Assembly (NCBI RefSeq): GCF_014633365.1
Contig: NC_068340.1
Location: forward strand, 35,290,328-35,354,327
DNA: 64,000 nt
Origin: Diospyros lotus
Lineage: Eukaryota > Streptophyta > Magnoliopsida > Ericales > Ebenaceae
Reading direction: 5' to 3'
Part shown: piece after piece, positions 20,678 to 31,422 of the stretch
How the letters are laid out: each line of letters begins with the position of its first letter
How positions within the stretch are numbered: the stretch's first letter is position 1
Made by a program: the position numbers and the translations under genes
Notes under the pieces: generated by a model
Database searches by the model: none
Seen by the model: only the letters and a program-made list of their open reading frames with translations
What the model was told of the DNA's origin: nothing

Positions 20678-23029
20678 ATGGCGACACTGATCGTAGCCAC
20701 CGCAATTATCACGCTCATCGCCCTTGTATCGCCAGTGCATGGCCTCGGCGGCTCCGCTGCCACCGCCGCCGTGGTCTACGGATCCGCCACGGTCTGTGGC
20801 ATCGTCGCCGAGAAAAGGAACCGGCGTATACAGTGCTGGCGGAATGGCCAGGTGATTCACATCGAACCGGACATCTCTTTCGACTACATCGCGGGTGGCC
20901 GGGACTCCTTCTGCGGCGTCAGATCCGGCGGCGTCAGCCTCCTCTGCTGGAACTCCAATTTCACCCCCAAACGCATATATAACGACGATTCCGTGCTTTT
21001 AGAGGACCTCACATTAGGTGACGATCAAATATGCGCGTTGACGAACGGCACTCGAAGCGTAAAATGCTGGAGAGGGAACCAATCTTCTTCCACTTGGCCG
21101 CCATTTTCGTCGGCCCAATTCCTCTCGATCTCCTCCGGTTTAGGGTTTTCCTGCGGAGTTGTGATGAATACCGCAAAGGTCGCCTGCTGGGGAAGCAACA
21201 CTATAATGGCGAATCTCATTCAATCTCAGTTCGCCAATCTCTCTATGTTGAGCATTGTCGCCGGAGGCAGCCATGCTTGTGGACTGAATCTAACTGGCTT
21301 TTTGATCTGTAAAGGAAGAAATGACTCCGGACAATTAGATTTTCCATCCAATAATGGCAACGAGTTCTCCGGCATGGCCCTCGGCGCCAACCACAGCTGC
21401 GCCATTCGCCGGTCAAACGGCTCGGTGGTCTGCTGGGGTGGCGCCGGCGAGTTTTCAAGCAATGTAATAGATCAAATTTCGTTTGATTCGATCGTCGCAG
21501 GTTTGGATTTCACTTGTGGATTGACGATAAGTAATTTTTCGATGATTTGCTGGGGGCCAGGCTGGAAAAATAATTCCTCACGGACCGAGCTTGGATTATC
21601 GAAGATTCTTCCGGGGCCATGCGTTCAATCTCCATGCAACGATTGTGGTATATATCCGGAGTCTCAAATCCTCTGTTCTGGCTCTGGTAATATATGCGCC
21701 CCCTGTAATCCACCATTTTCTCTCCGGCCAATTTCCCCGCCGCCCCTTCAACCGCCGCCGGCGGCCACTTCCAAGCCATTGACAAAGGGTTTGTTAGCTT
21801 TGGCCATAGTTGGTTCAGTCGGGGCGGTTTCGGGTATCTGCACCGTAATTTACTTGATCTGGACCGGCGTTTGCTGCGGGAACAAGAAGATTCACAATTC
21901 TGTTCAACCCACAGTAACCGTTTCTAACCCGAGCCCGGCCCAGGTACCCGGCAACAACCCGCCGCCCGGCGTTAAACGGCAGGGTTCGAGGCCAATGCGG
22001 CGGCAGAGGAGCGGAACCTCGTCCAAACACGCCGACATGGCAGAGGAGTTTTCCTTCTCCGACCTTGCCACCGCCACCGGCAACTTCTCCCCCAACAACA
22101 AGATCGGCGCCGGAAGCTTCGGCGTCGTTTACAGAGGAAAGCTCTGGGACGGCCGCGAGGTCGCCATCAAGAGAGGCGACACCGTCGAGAAGACGAAGAA
22201 GTTTCAGGAGAAAGTAAGCGCATTTGAATCGGAATTGGCGTTTCTCTCGAGGCTCCACCATAAACATTTGGTGAGGCTCGTAGGGTTTTGCGAAGAGAGA
22301 GATGAAAGGTTATTGGTTTACGAATTCATGAAAAACGGCGCTCTCTTCGATCATCTCCACGACAAGAACAACGTGGACGAGAGCAGCAGCTTGGTGAATT
22401 CCTGGAAAATGAGGATCAAGATTGCGCTCGACGCGGCTCGTGGAATCGAATACCTCCATAATTACGCTGTTCCACAGATCATTCACCGAGACATCAAGTC
22501 TTCGAACATATTGCTGGACGGGAATTGGATGGCGAGGGTGTCGGATTTCGGGTTGTCTCTGATGTGCCCGGGGTCCAGCCGCCATTACCAGCCGGTAAAG
22601 ACGGCGGGGACGGTCGGGTATATCGATCCGGAGTACTACGGCCTGAACGTGCTGACGACGAAGAGCGACGTTTACGGGCTTGGAGTGGTGATGCTGGAGA
22701 TTCTGACCGGGAAAAGGGCAATCTTCCAGGGCGGGGAAGATGGCGGTGAGCCGACTAGCGTGGTGGATTTTGCGGTGCCGGCGATAAAGGCCGGAGAGAT
22801 GGGGAGGATTCTGGACCGGAGGGTGGGGCCGCCGGAGATGAACGAGGCGGAGGGGGTGGAGCTGGTGGCGAACACGGCGGTGCATTGCGTGAACGTGGAG
22901 GGGAAAAATCGGCCGACTATGAGTGGCATTGTGGCTAATTTGGAGCGAGCTTTGGCGCTGTGTGATGGCCGCCATGGCAGCGTCTCTGGAGCTCAGCCTC
23001 AGAGTCAGATCTCCATTGTTTCGGACTGA
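20678..23029 (+). CDS. CCR4: CRINKLY4-related receptor-like Ser/Thr kinase, CCR4-like, 783 aa
   Basis: Single intact exon. Residues 1-22 form a signal peptide. Residues about 34-295 hold crinkly/RCC1-like repeats, with recurrent CGV/CWG motifs and paired Cys. A short Cys-rich stretch (about 315-343, CVQSPCNDCG) matches the TNFR-like region. One membrane helix spans about 370-393. The kinase domain (about 475-760) has the Gly loop GAGSFG (477-482), VAIK Lys498, HRD 603-605, NILLD, DFG 623-625 and GYIDPEYY, so it looks catalytically competent. Intronless structure and length match CRINKLY4-related kinases; CCR4 is the best fit, CCR3 the alternative. It is a plasma-membrane receptor with extracellular repeats and a cytosolic kinase; ligand unknown. 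ATG 20678 is chosen because it starts the signal peptide. The coding region is much more GC-rich than its surroundings, which creates long spurious antisense ORFs. Confidence 0.93.
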   Translation: MATLIVATAIITLIALVSPVHGLGGSAATAAVVYGSATVCGIVAEKRNRRIQCWRNGQVIHIEPDISFDYIAGGRDSFCGVRSGGVSLLCWNSNFTPKRIYNDDSVLLEDLTLGDDQICALTNGTRSVKCWRGNQSSSTWPPFSSAQFLSISSGLGFSCGVVMNTAKVACWGSNTIMANLIQSQFANLSMLSIVAGGSHACGLNLTGFLICKGRNDSGQLDFPSNNGNEFSGMALGANHSCAIRRSNGSVVCWGGAGEFSSNVIDQISFDSIVAGLDFTCGLTISNFSMICWGPGWKNNSSRTELGLSKILPGPCVQSPCNDCGIYPESQILCSGSGNICAPCNPPFSLRPISPPPLQPPPAATSKPLTKGLLALAIVGSVGAVSGICTVIYLIWTGVCCGNKKIHNSVQPTVTVSNPSPAQVPGNNPPPGVKRQGSRPMRRQRSGTSSKHADMAEEFSFSDLATATGNFSPNNKIGAGSFGVVYRGKLWDGREVAIKRGDTVEKTKKFQEKVSAFESELAFLSRLHHKHLVRLVGFCEERDERLLVYEFMKNGALFDHLHDKNNVDESSSLVNSWKMRIKIALDAARGIEYLHNYAVPQIIHRDIKSSNILLDGNWMARVSDFGLSLMCPGSSRHYQPVKTAGTVGYIDPEYYGLNVLTTKSDVYGLGVVMLEILTGKRAIFQGGEDGGEPTSVVDFAVPAIKAGEMGRILDRRVGPPEMNEAEGVELVANTAVHCVNVEGKNRPTMSGIVANLERALALCDGRHGSVSGAQPQSQISIVSD

Positions 23030-23664
23030 TGCGAAATCAGCAACCCAATGAATTGATTGCATAGGAGACGGCGAAGAAGAAGTAGAAGTAGAAGTAGAAG
23101 TAGTGCTAATTTATTTTGGATTTTATATTCTCTTTACAAAATGCTACTGGTACACCCATTTTGCACACAAGACCTTGGCTACAGCAAAAACATTATTATT
23201 TGGTTTTTTATTTGAGTCTAAGGAACTAATTCTTCATTTCATTTTATTGGTGGAATACCAACGGGACCCCCTCTCTTTAATTCTCCTCCATACATCTTAT
23301 CTTGTCAATTGCATGCTTCAAGTCCTAGAAATTAATTTTGTAGGGGTAAATTTCACCCACGTGACACTCAAAATTTAATTTTTATTATAAAACTTTAGGT
23401 TAATATCTTCTTATACCATGTGTTTTATTTTGGGAGACACCGTAAAAATTCAAAAGAAATGCATAAATTGAAAAATATTACCTTCTCTACTGCAAGTAAA
23501 CCATATATAATAACTTCCTTTTATAATTAACAACAAATCATAAGGAGATTTTAAAAAGAGTTAATAATCCTATTTATAAAATTAATACAAATGAGATCTC
23601 CAAGAAATAGCTGATACATAACCATAAAATCAAACTTAAGAAGTAAAAGGGTTTAACCCATTCT
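23030..23664. other. Convergent intergenic region between the CCR4-like and F-box genes
   Basis: Both genes end here. It starts with GAAGAAGTAGAAGTAGAAGT repeats just after the CCR4-like stop and contains AT-rich sequence usable as 3' untranslated regions of both genes. No further gene seen. Confidence 0.6.
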
Positions 23665-24825
23665 TCACCATACAGAAGAGTAAGACTCAATGTACTGATA
23701 AGCACCATAGTATGGCAATTTGTTGACTATTCCTTCGGAAGATATATCCTTGAAGGTTTTGTAAACTGGATTGTAACATATGATTTTCTGAGGGATGTGA
23801 AGAATCAAATATGATTTCTCATCACTTTCAACTCGACCAACAGCAAGCACCTCACAAGCAAGACGACCTTCATCTACAAGCCACAACACCTCAGGAGATA
23901 AAGCTCTAAATATATCAAGATCAACTCGATACTTCTCAAACCATCCTGAGTAGTCTCTTTCCAGTTCAAAGACACTAATTTGAGTGGAAGTGTTATAAAT
24001 ATCAACAATATGTAAATGGTCGCAAGATTCCATTTGGCGCCTCACAATCCTATCATACCAGGAGTACTCTTCAGGTAGTGGGGGTAATGGCATGATTTGA
24101 AGAAGCTCTTTTTCCACATCAAAATACAATCCATCCCCCCAATCACAACACCAATGAACGGCACCATTCCAATAAACCCCATTACCAAACAACATAATGT
24201 GGGCATTCACGGTGAATGGTTCTCCAGAAGCTCGCCAAAAACCAGTCTCTGATGAGTACACCTCAATTCGAAAGTTGCAAAGACGTGTAGAGCACCAAAC
24301 GATGACAACTTTGTAGTGAGGGGATCTTGATGGTTCAAAGGCTAAAGTTATGCCTTTAATAAAAAAGCCATCCAAATGTGGTTCAGGAAGTGTTTTAAAT
24401 TGCTTGGTGGTGGGATTGAGGACATGAAAGCCTTTCTTACATTCGATCTCATTGTATGCATTGCAGAGTAACAATCCGTGGCATGAACTCAAAACTATTA
24501 TACCTGAGAGAGTCGGAATGAACGTGACATCATCATTGTTAATGTCTTGGACTTTGTCATTAGAGAGAGGGATAAATCCAAGTTTAAGATTATAGTTGGG
24601 GTTGATGATGGACTCGTCAAATGGGTACAAGAATAGTCCAGACATGAATCGAGGGTCAAGCTTGGGACACAGAGAAAACAAGGGATTACTGATGAGGGAG
24701 AGCCAAGCTTTGGATACTGATTTGAAGCGAAAGAGTGATCGTTTGGGTAGGCGACTCAAAATTTCAGATAAAAGATCTTCAATGGCAAGAACTTTTTCTA
24801 CCGCTAGTGACGTGCTTTTAGCCAT
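23665..24825 (-). CDS. F-box protein with F-box-associated (FBA-type) domain, 386 aa
   Basis: Intact single-exon ORF. Residues about 13-55 form an F-box (IEDLLSEILSRLPKRSLFRF, then VSKAWLSLISNP). The remainder has the F-box-associated pattern, with SCHGLLLC, VLNPTTKQFKTLP and VYSSETGFWRASGEPF. Such proteins are the substrate-recognition subunit of SCF E3 ubiquitin ligases, binding SKP1/ASK through the F-box (family knowledge). The target cannot be inferred. The best remembered resemblance is the At5g07610-like F-box group. A TATA-like element lies about 70 bases upstream on the same strand. It is convergent with the CCR4-like gene, about 640 bases apart. F-box genes of this type are often tandemly duplicated, but only one copy is in view. 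Confidence 0.9.
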   Translation of the reverse strand: MAKSTSLAVEKVLAIEDLLSEILSRLPKRSLFRFKSVSKAWLSLISNPLFSLCPKLDPRFMSGLFLYPFDESIINPNYNLKLGFIPLSNDKVQDINNDDVTFIPTLSGIIVLSSCHGLLLCNAYNEIECKKGFHVLNPTTKQFKTLPEPHLDGFFIKGITLAFEPSRSPHYKVVIVWCSTRLCNFRIEVYSSETGFWRASGEPFTVNAHIMLFGNGVYWNGAVHWCCDWGDGLYFDVEKELLQIMPLPPLPEEYSWYDRIVRRQMESCDHLHIVDIYNTSTQISVFELERDYSGWFEKYRVDLDIFRALSPEVLWLVDEGRLACEVLAVGRVESDEKSYLILHIPQKIICYNPVYKTFKDISSEGIVNKLPYYGAYQYIESYSSVW

Positions 24826-24892
24826 AACAACAAACTATCGAAAATAATAGACTGGTGTTGTAGTGTGATGGGGAACCAATTGTTCACTATGG

Positions 24893-24904
24893 CCTATATA
24901 TATA
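24893..24904 (-). promoter_or_regulatory. Candidate TATA box of the F-box gene
   Basis: On the minus strand CTATATATATAGG lies about 70 bases before the ATG at 24825, a normal distance for a plant promoter with a short leader. Supported by position and motif only. Confidence 0.45.
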
Positions 24905-26452
24905 GAGTTAATCGAATCCAAAGTAGAGAAGAGAATAGATTTCCAAATCCAACTGTATATATATATCTTTAGTTAATGGAATCCAAAATAGGGTAGAGAA
25001 TGGAATGGATTTCTAAATCAAGCAGTATATCTGGATAGTAAATCCAATCCAAAGTAGACTATTGTTGAGTGTGCAGCAAGTAATATGTATATATACGTAT
25101 GGATCCAATTGGCAAATCAAATCTTTCTTAAATCTGTTTAAACCCTACAAATTCCTTTCAATGAAAGAACACTTATTTAAGTTACTGAAACGTAATTTAA
25201 TAGCTTTAATGAAATTTCTTTCAATAATGGAAAAAAATTAATAAGAACTAATTTAAATAATTCAATGTAACTTAAAAGCAAAATTGAAATGAATATTAAT
25301 TTATGTTTTATTTAAGGTAATCCTAACCATTACCCTAGTTAAATCCTAGGCAAACATTAATTTATTATTTTATTCATTTAAAGTTTTTTAAATAATCTTT
25401 TTTTGGAGAATCAGGAAGATTCGGTCGTCAACATTACTAAATTCTTAATTATCTCATTTTCTCTTTTGTTACTTAAAGATAACTTAGTCAATCTTTGTAT
25501 TATAAGAAATAGAATATGCATAACTATAATTAGTAATAATTAATTATATAGATTAGTTAGTTTTCTATTACAATTGTTTTCTATTACTTTATAAATTCTT
25601 CATTTATGTAGTTTCCTAATTTAAGAATATGTTACATGTATATAAATAGTTGTATATTCCATTTATAATATATATAGACTCGCTCTCTCATTTTTATATA
25701 TTTTTATTTGAATAATATTTTCAATTGGTTAGTTAATTTAATTCTTACTCGAGTAAACCTTCTAAGTAGTAAGCTAATTTCATCCTTAATTGAGTAAGCC
25801 TTCTAGCGCTGATTTCATTCTGTTCATCTTTTAATTGAGAAACTTTTAAAAAATTTGTTAAATAGCAAAAATGAAAAAATTGAAAGAATATAATCTTAAA
25901 TTATATTTATCAATATAATTTAATAGTTTTAACAATGTAATAATTTAATGTAATTCAATATAATTTAAATTTAATTAATTTACATAGATAATATATAGGG
26001 TAAATTTCACAACCAATTTGAAGTTTGCTTAATTGTACATACTACCATTATACTTTCAAAAATGACACCAACTTTGAGGTTAATTATTGCATTGCACATA
26101 TTCCCTTGTAATCAAATAACAATTATTAATTTTTTAAAAATTTCTCAAATTTCCTCCAATCTCTCTACTTTTTTCTATATGTTCAAAAATTAAAAAAAAA
26201 AAAAAACTCAACCCACGCCACACTAGTGATTTTACTAAAAACCCAAACGTGATCTAGGTTCATTGAAAGTTATATTAAATTTGGATTAAAATCTTGTATA
26301 AAGAATGAGATTGTCAATGAAAGTTTGACAAAGGAAAATAGAGAGATCGTTGATGATGGATATATGTGTGTGGAGAAAAATGCATGATGGGTTTCTTTCC
26401 CACCACCAACATTGGCAAATGATAGAAAGAAATGCTATTACAGGCACTAGTG
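24905..26452. other. AT-rich intergenic DNA upstream of the F-box gene
   Basis: Contains diverged repeats of AATCCAATCCAAAGTAGA (24910-25060) and AT-rich sequence. Nothing with coding appearance, and no element ends that I could pair. Confidence 0.5.
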
Positions 26453-26457
26453 ATAGG

Positions 26458-28611
26458 TATAATACCCCATATTTTCGTGAAGATGCTACGTATTTTAAGT
26501 GAGTTTAAGATATCGAAAAATAAATTTGAAATGGCAACAAGTGACCAAATCAGTCGCATGGAGTGCCATAGAGCTTAGATACTTGAGAAAAAGGTATATT
26601 TTTGACAAGCGTCTCGAGACGAGATTTATGACGCTGAAAGAAATTAAATCAGATATGGTTTTTCGATTAAGCTAAGTTGTAGCCTAAAATAGCCGAATGA
26701 TGGTAAGGGGTTTCAGGAAATCGTACATATCGAGCAATTTTGAGTTATTAATTTTGAGATTTTAAGTATCTTGATAAATTTGATGTTTGAGGATGTAATT
26801 GTAATTAGAGAATTATCCAAACGAAATAATGATAAAATTAAGAGCTTATGTGGTAAAATATTAAAGTTGAGGACTTGAAATAAGGGCCAAAATAGTATTT
26901 GGGAGAAGTTGGGAGAAATAGCATGGATTTCAAAAGCTAAATTTATTCGAGCTTTGGATTTCAAAAGCCATTCAATTATATCTTTGAGTCTTTGAAATTC
27001 ATGGCTTAGATTGTGACAAGTGGCATAATGTGATTGGTTGAAGAAATCTATAAATAGGCACTATAGGTTGTTCTCAAATCATTCCAAGCAAGTTTGAGAG
27101 TTGAGGCACTCTAAGAGGAGGAGCTTGCACTAGAGAGAGATGAGAAAGTTTGGCAAGAAGGCAGGAAGAAATCGAAGGAGAAGCCGGGGAGAACGAGCCT
27201 CGTCGGAGTTATGAGCTTTCACCGGAGTTCGACAAAATCAGTCAAAAAACAAGTGAGGTAAGTCTATTTTTTTTTTTAAATCCAATAGAGATGGAAGAAA
27301 GGGTCGCGTAGGTTCAAACGGGGGTCGAATCGGAGTTAAAACAAGGAAGATATGGCCGAAATACGAAAACGACGCAATGTTGTTTGAATCTGGTAGGCAG
27401 TGCGTGAGATACACGCGCCGAAATGGCTTCGCGTGAAGGAGCGTGAGGGGGCCTTAGGGGCCCATTTTCGTTCAAATTTTCCAGTTATGCCCCTACTTTA
27501 ATGTCCTTCAACCCTATATAAAAATATTTGAGGTTAAATTTACCAAAACACGTATTTTCTACAGAAACCTAGACCGTTTGCTGTGAAATTATACTGTCCA
27601 AGAGATAAACCAACAAAATGAGATTCTTATACTCCAAATCCTATTTTTTATTCTCTTATGAGAGACTTCTATTGCATGAAACGTGTTTTGTGAAGTTCTT
27701 ATACATAAACTTTTGTTATTCTCTTACGTGAAATCATGTTGTATATATGAAATGTATTTTTCTGGAAAATATATGCTATTGGCTTTTTAATTATTGCATT
27801 TATAAAATTCGTGTGGCCATACTGTTGTACCTATTTGTTGTTGGCCGAGGGAAAAAGTCAGGTATCCCTCGAGAGGTGCTATGCATGTGCCATCGAGAAA
27901 GCTCCCGTGGGGAAGACCGTGAGTCTAAGGAACAACGGATATGGTGCTTGCATGAGTTTTATGAGATCGAGTCGAAGTGACATGGTTAGGGACTTCCCGA
28001 GAGGCGCTATGCGTGCGCCATTGAGAAAGCTCTCGTTGGAGGAGGCTGACATGTTCACGAGGCACTTTGCAGTAGTTCTCGTTGTCTTCTCATACATTTT
28101 ATACCTGATCATGCATCGATATAAATTGTTTTTGGAGTTTCTCACTAAAGATTCATCTTCTAATTGGACTATGTCTCTAGAATATTCAAACGTTCCAAGT
28201 TCGACGAGCGGCTCTGAGGGAAATGAGGTAGCTAAAGAATTAACTTAAATTATTGTCTGTAGTATGATTAGCATATTTTTGTTTATGTGCGAACTTATAT
28301 AATTTTGGATATGTTTAAGATGTTCAGTTATCACTTGATGATGTCCATGTAATATATTTTGTAGACGTCTTGAACAATTTATGATAAATAAAGTATTATG
28401 GTTATAAACCATATTAGGTTCGATCTAGCTTTCGCATTCGAGATTTTAACGCTTGTCTTAGCTATTTGATTATTGTGTTTGTTAAGCTGAGAAGGTGAAA
28501 ATTAGGGTTTTGGGAATATTGTGTGATGTATGACAGCTATTGTGATATGAAAATTTTTTATATTTCCGAAATCTTAAGATATAACACGCTCGAGAAATTT
28601 AAGGTGTCACA
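26458..28611 (+). mobile_element. Solo LTR of a gypsy-type retrotransposon, 2.15 kb
   Basis: Starts TATAATACCCCATATTTTCG and ends AAATTTAAGGTGTCACA, the pattern of plant LTRs that begin TGTAATACCCC and end GGTGTTACA, with the first G changed. Flanked by ATAGG (26453-26457) and ATAGA (28612-28616), 4 of 5 matching. A TATA box CTATAAATAGGC (about 27050) and AATAAAG (about 28387) suit an LTR promoter and polyadenylation site. Inside, a motif around CGAGAGGTGCTATGCATGTG is repeated (about 27868 and 27997). ORFs of 77-145 codons here are not genes. Confidence 0.65.
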
Positions 28612-28616
28612 ATAGA

Positions 28617-31300
28617 GTTTTCTTCTTTTATCAATGGCTAATAATAAGGAAGACTAATGGTCGATAATCAATTATGGGTAACTCTTCATCGAAGATTGAC
28701 AACATGACAATATAAAAAAAGAAGATAAATAAATATTTTGAATATAATAATAAAATACTTATTTGATTTAGTCTATTAACCTCAAACGAGGTCAATGTGA
28801 GTTTAAAAGCACGAGGGGTGGGAGAAATTTAAGCAAACCTTGAGAGTGCAATTTAGGAAAAATTTCACACACCACCGTTGATGTTTATCTAAATTACATT
28901 GATTGTCTTCATGTTTTTCAAAATCGCATTGACCTCTTTTATAGTTAACAAAATATTAAAATTGATGACTTTACACATATAAGCATTGTCTTTCCTCTCC
29001 TCTTCCCTAATTTCTTTTATCTCCTTTCAATCAACCTCACGGGCTTCTCTTTCTTTCTTATTCCTTATTTTTCACAATTTTTGTCATTTTATATCTCTAG
29101 TAGCTTACTGTGGCAAAACCAACCAACCACAACTCTAGGCTTTTCTCTTTCTTTCTTCTCATTGAAAGCCCTATCATGCTATGGGGGTTTTGATTCGATT
29201 TGTTTAGTTTGACTATATCAAGGTTTCAACTAAGGTTTAGATCTAACCCTCAATTTGGGTTTAATTTGGTTTTTGGTGTGGCTTCCCCAAAAATCCCAAT
29301 GAACCCAATTCTCCCATCTTTCTCTTTCCACTAGAATATAAAGATTTAGAACTTATTATTGTGAGTTCCATCGATCAGAACCCCGATTGTCAAAGAGGAT
29401 GAAAAACATTCAAATTGATCATTTTACACTTACATATAAAAAACTTCTCTCCTTTTATCTCAACTCCGTAAGTCTTGTGAATCTCTTTTTTCTTTTTTTT
29501 TTATTTTTTTATTTTTTATAATTTTTGTCCTTATGATTTGCGATTGACATAACCTACTAACCACCAACTCCAAGTCTATCCCATTGTACTAACTAGTTGG
29601 GTTCAATCTAGTTAAATTGACTAGATTAAGGGTTTGACTAGGGTTTAGATATAACCCTTAATATGGGTTCGATTTACTTTTTGATAGAGTTTTGCCAAAA
29701 ATCTTATTGATGGTGATGGGGTTTTCATTGAAACCTCACCTGAAACTCAATCCTCTTCTTCTCCTTATTTTTCTCACTTTTTCAATCCTCTTCTCCTCCT
29801 TATTTTTCTCCCACTTTTTCTCTCTTACTGAAAAGGATAGATCAAGAATTCCCAATTGTGAGTTCCATCAATCAGAACTCAAATTGTCATAAATGATAAA
29901 GAAGATGCTATCGGCTGATAAGTTTCTCCCTTAGTGGGATTTGGGCTCGAACAAAACCCAAGTTTCTGAGTTTATTCAAACCTGGAAGATCGAACCTAGA
30001 TAAATCTTTTGGGTTCTAACTTGAAAAGCATGTCATCAACGATTGTCGCTGGCCAGGCTTGCTGACTCCTTGCAACTTTTCTTTAATTTTTTTATTTTTT
30101 GGTTTTTTATTTATACTATTATATAAACAGAGACCATGTTTAGTATTATAAAATTATATTAATAAAATATTTTTCTCAAATACCTTTAAGTAACGTTGTG
30201 ACTTATAAATAATAAATAATTTATCCAATAACTTTACCACTACACTAAAATTTATTTTGTTTTAAATTTACCTTAAAAAAATTAAAAAACGAACTACAAT
30301 GGTCAAAAGTTACCCAATCAATTTTTATTTAAAATTATTAATTTATTTGCATATAGACCAAGCATTTAGAGAATTTAGGAAAAATTTGACGAGCATTCGT
30401 TAACAACAGAAAAGTAATACACATTTATAAAATTCAAATGACATCGGTTTCACTTTAAAAGCATGGGATAAATAGTGCAACTTAGGAGAACTTTAGGGAC
30501 AGTTTGTGAAATTTAACCTTATAATTTAATTGATTCAATAATGTAAATAATCTTAATATGATAAAATTTTAATGTAATTTAATTGTTTTGAATGCTCTAG
30601 GGTGGAGGTTTACATATATAGGTAGATAGATATAACAATACATGATTATTATATTATAATATTAAATAATAATATAATATAATAAAGGGTACACTCCATG
30701 CAGCACCCTTAAAGGTTTTGTTAAAAACACCAATCATTATTTTCCCAAAAAAAAACACCTATCATCCCTAAGTTTAAACATGTTACACTTTTCCTATTTT
30801 GTTAGTTTATTGTTATTAAAATTTCAAAAATTACCAAACTGCCCTAACACGCACACTCCGCGAAGGAACCAGCATATTTCTAATTTCTCCAGTCCTCTCT
30901 CTCTCTCGACAAAACTCCTTTCTGGCGGCGGCAACGAATTTCTCTCCCCTCCACTTGCCCCCCTCTTTTCTCACCACCTTCCCAATTGTTGGGTTCTATA
31001 GATTGGAACCAAATTAATGTTGGGTTCTAGTCCCTGAAGCTCCACCGATTGTTGGTCTCTAAAACTCCAACGGTGGCTAGAGTTCCAATCACCTAATCTT
31101 AAAACCCAACATTGTTGGGCTCCTTTTCATGAGAGAGAGAGAGAGAGAGAGAGAGACCATTGCCATGAAGGAAAAGGGCAAAAATTATTTGCAACTAGAG
31201 GTTTACATCATCGACTTAAAACATACACAAAACGACAAATGGCGCTAGGCTTAGCATATAAAAAACAGAGGCCACACAAGACTAAGAATTCCCACTGTAT
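28617..31300. other. Gene-free AT-rich region with diverged repeats
   Basis: Holds a diverged tandem duplication (about 28900-29890): paired segments with GGTTTAGATCTAACCCTCAA and GGTTTAGATATAACCCTTAA about 420 bases apart, each followed by a TTCTCCCTTTTTCTC-rich stretch. Also a (GA)n microsatellite at about 31131-31157. No gene. Confidence 0.55.
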
Positions 31301-31422
31301 CCCATTACTAGGGTGATGTACAGAAACTTACTTTTGTGCCTGGTGCTGATGCCCCTCCGACAGAAAATGCTGCCTGTTTAGACGCCGCCGAAAAAAGAAG
31401 AATAATAATAATTTCCTCCATA

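Noticed and set aside
21815..22267. 150-codon antisense ORF over the kinase N-lobe
   Set aside because: Same cause: shadow of the sense frame.
22310..23062. 250-codon ORF antisense to the CCR4-like kinase
   Set aside because: Mirror of a GC-rich coding region; no domain, and the sense frame is clearly a conserved kinase.
27811..28248. 145-codon ORF in the intergenic region
   Set aside because: Lies inside the solo LTR and contains an internal repeat; no recognisable domain.
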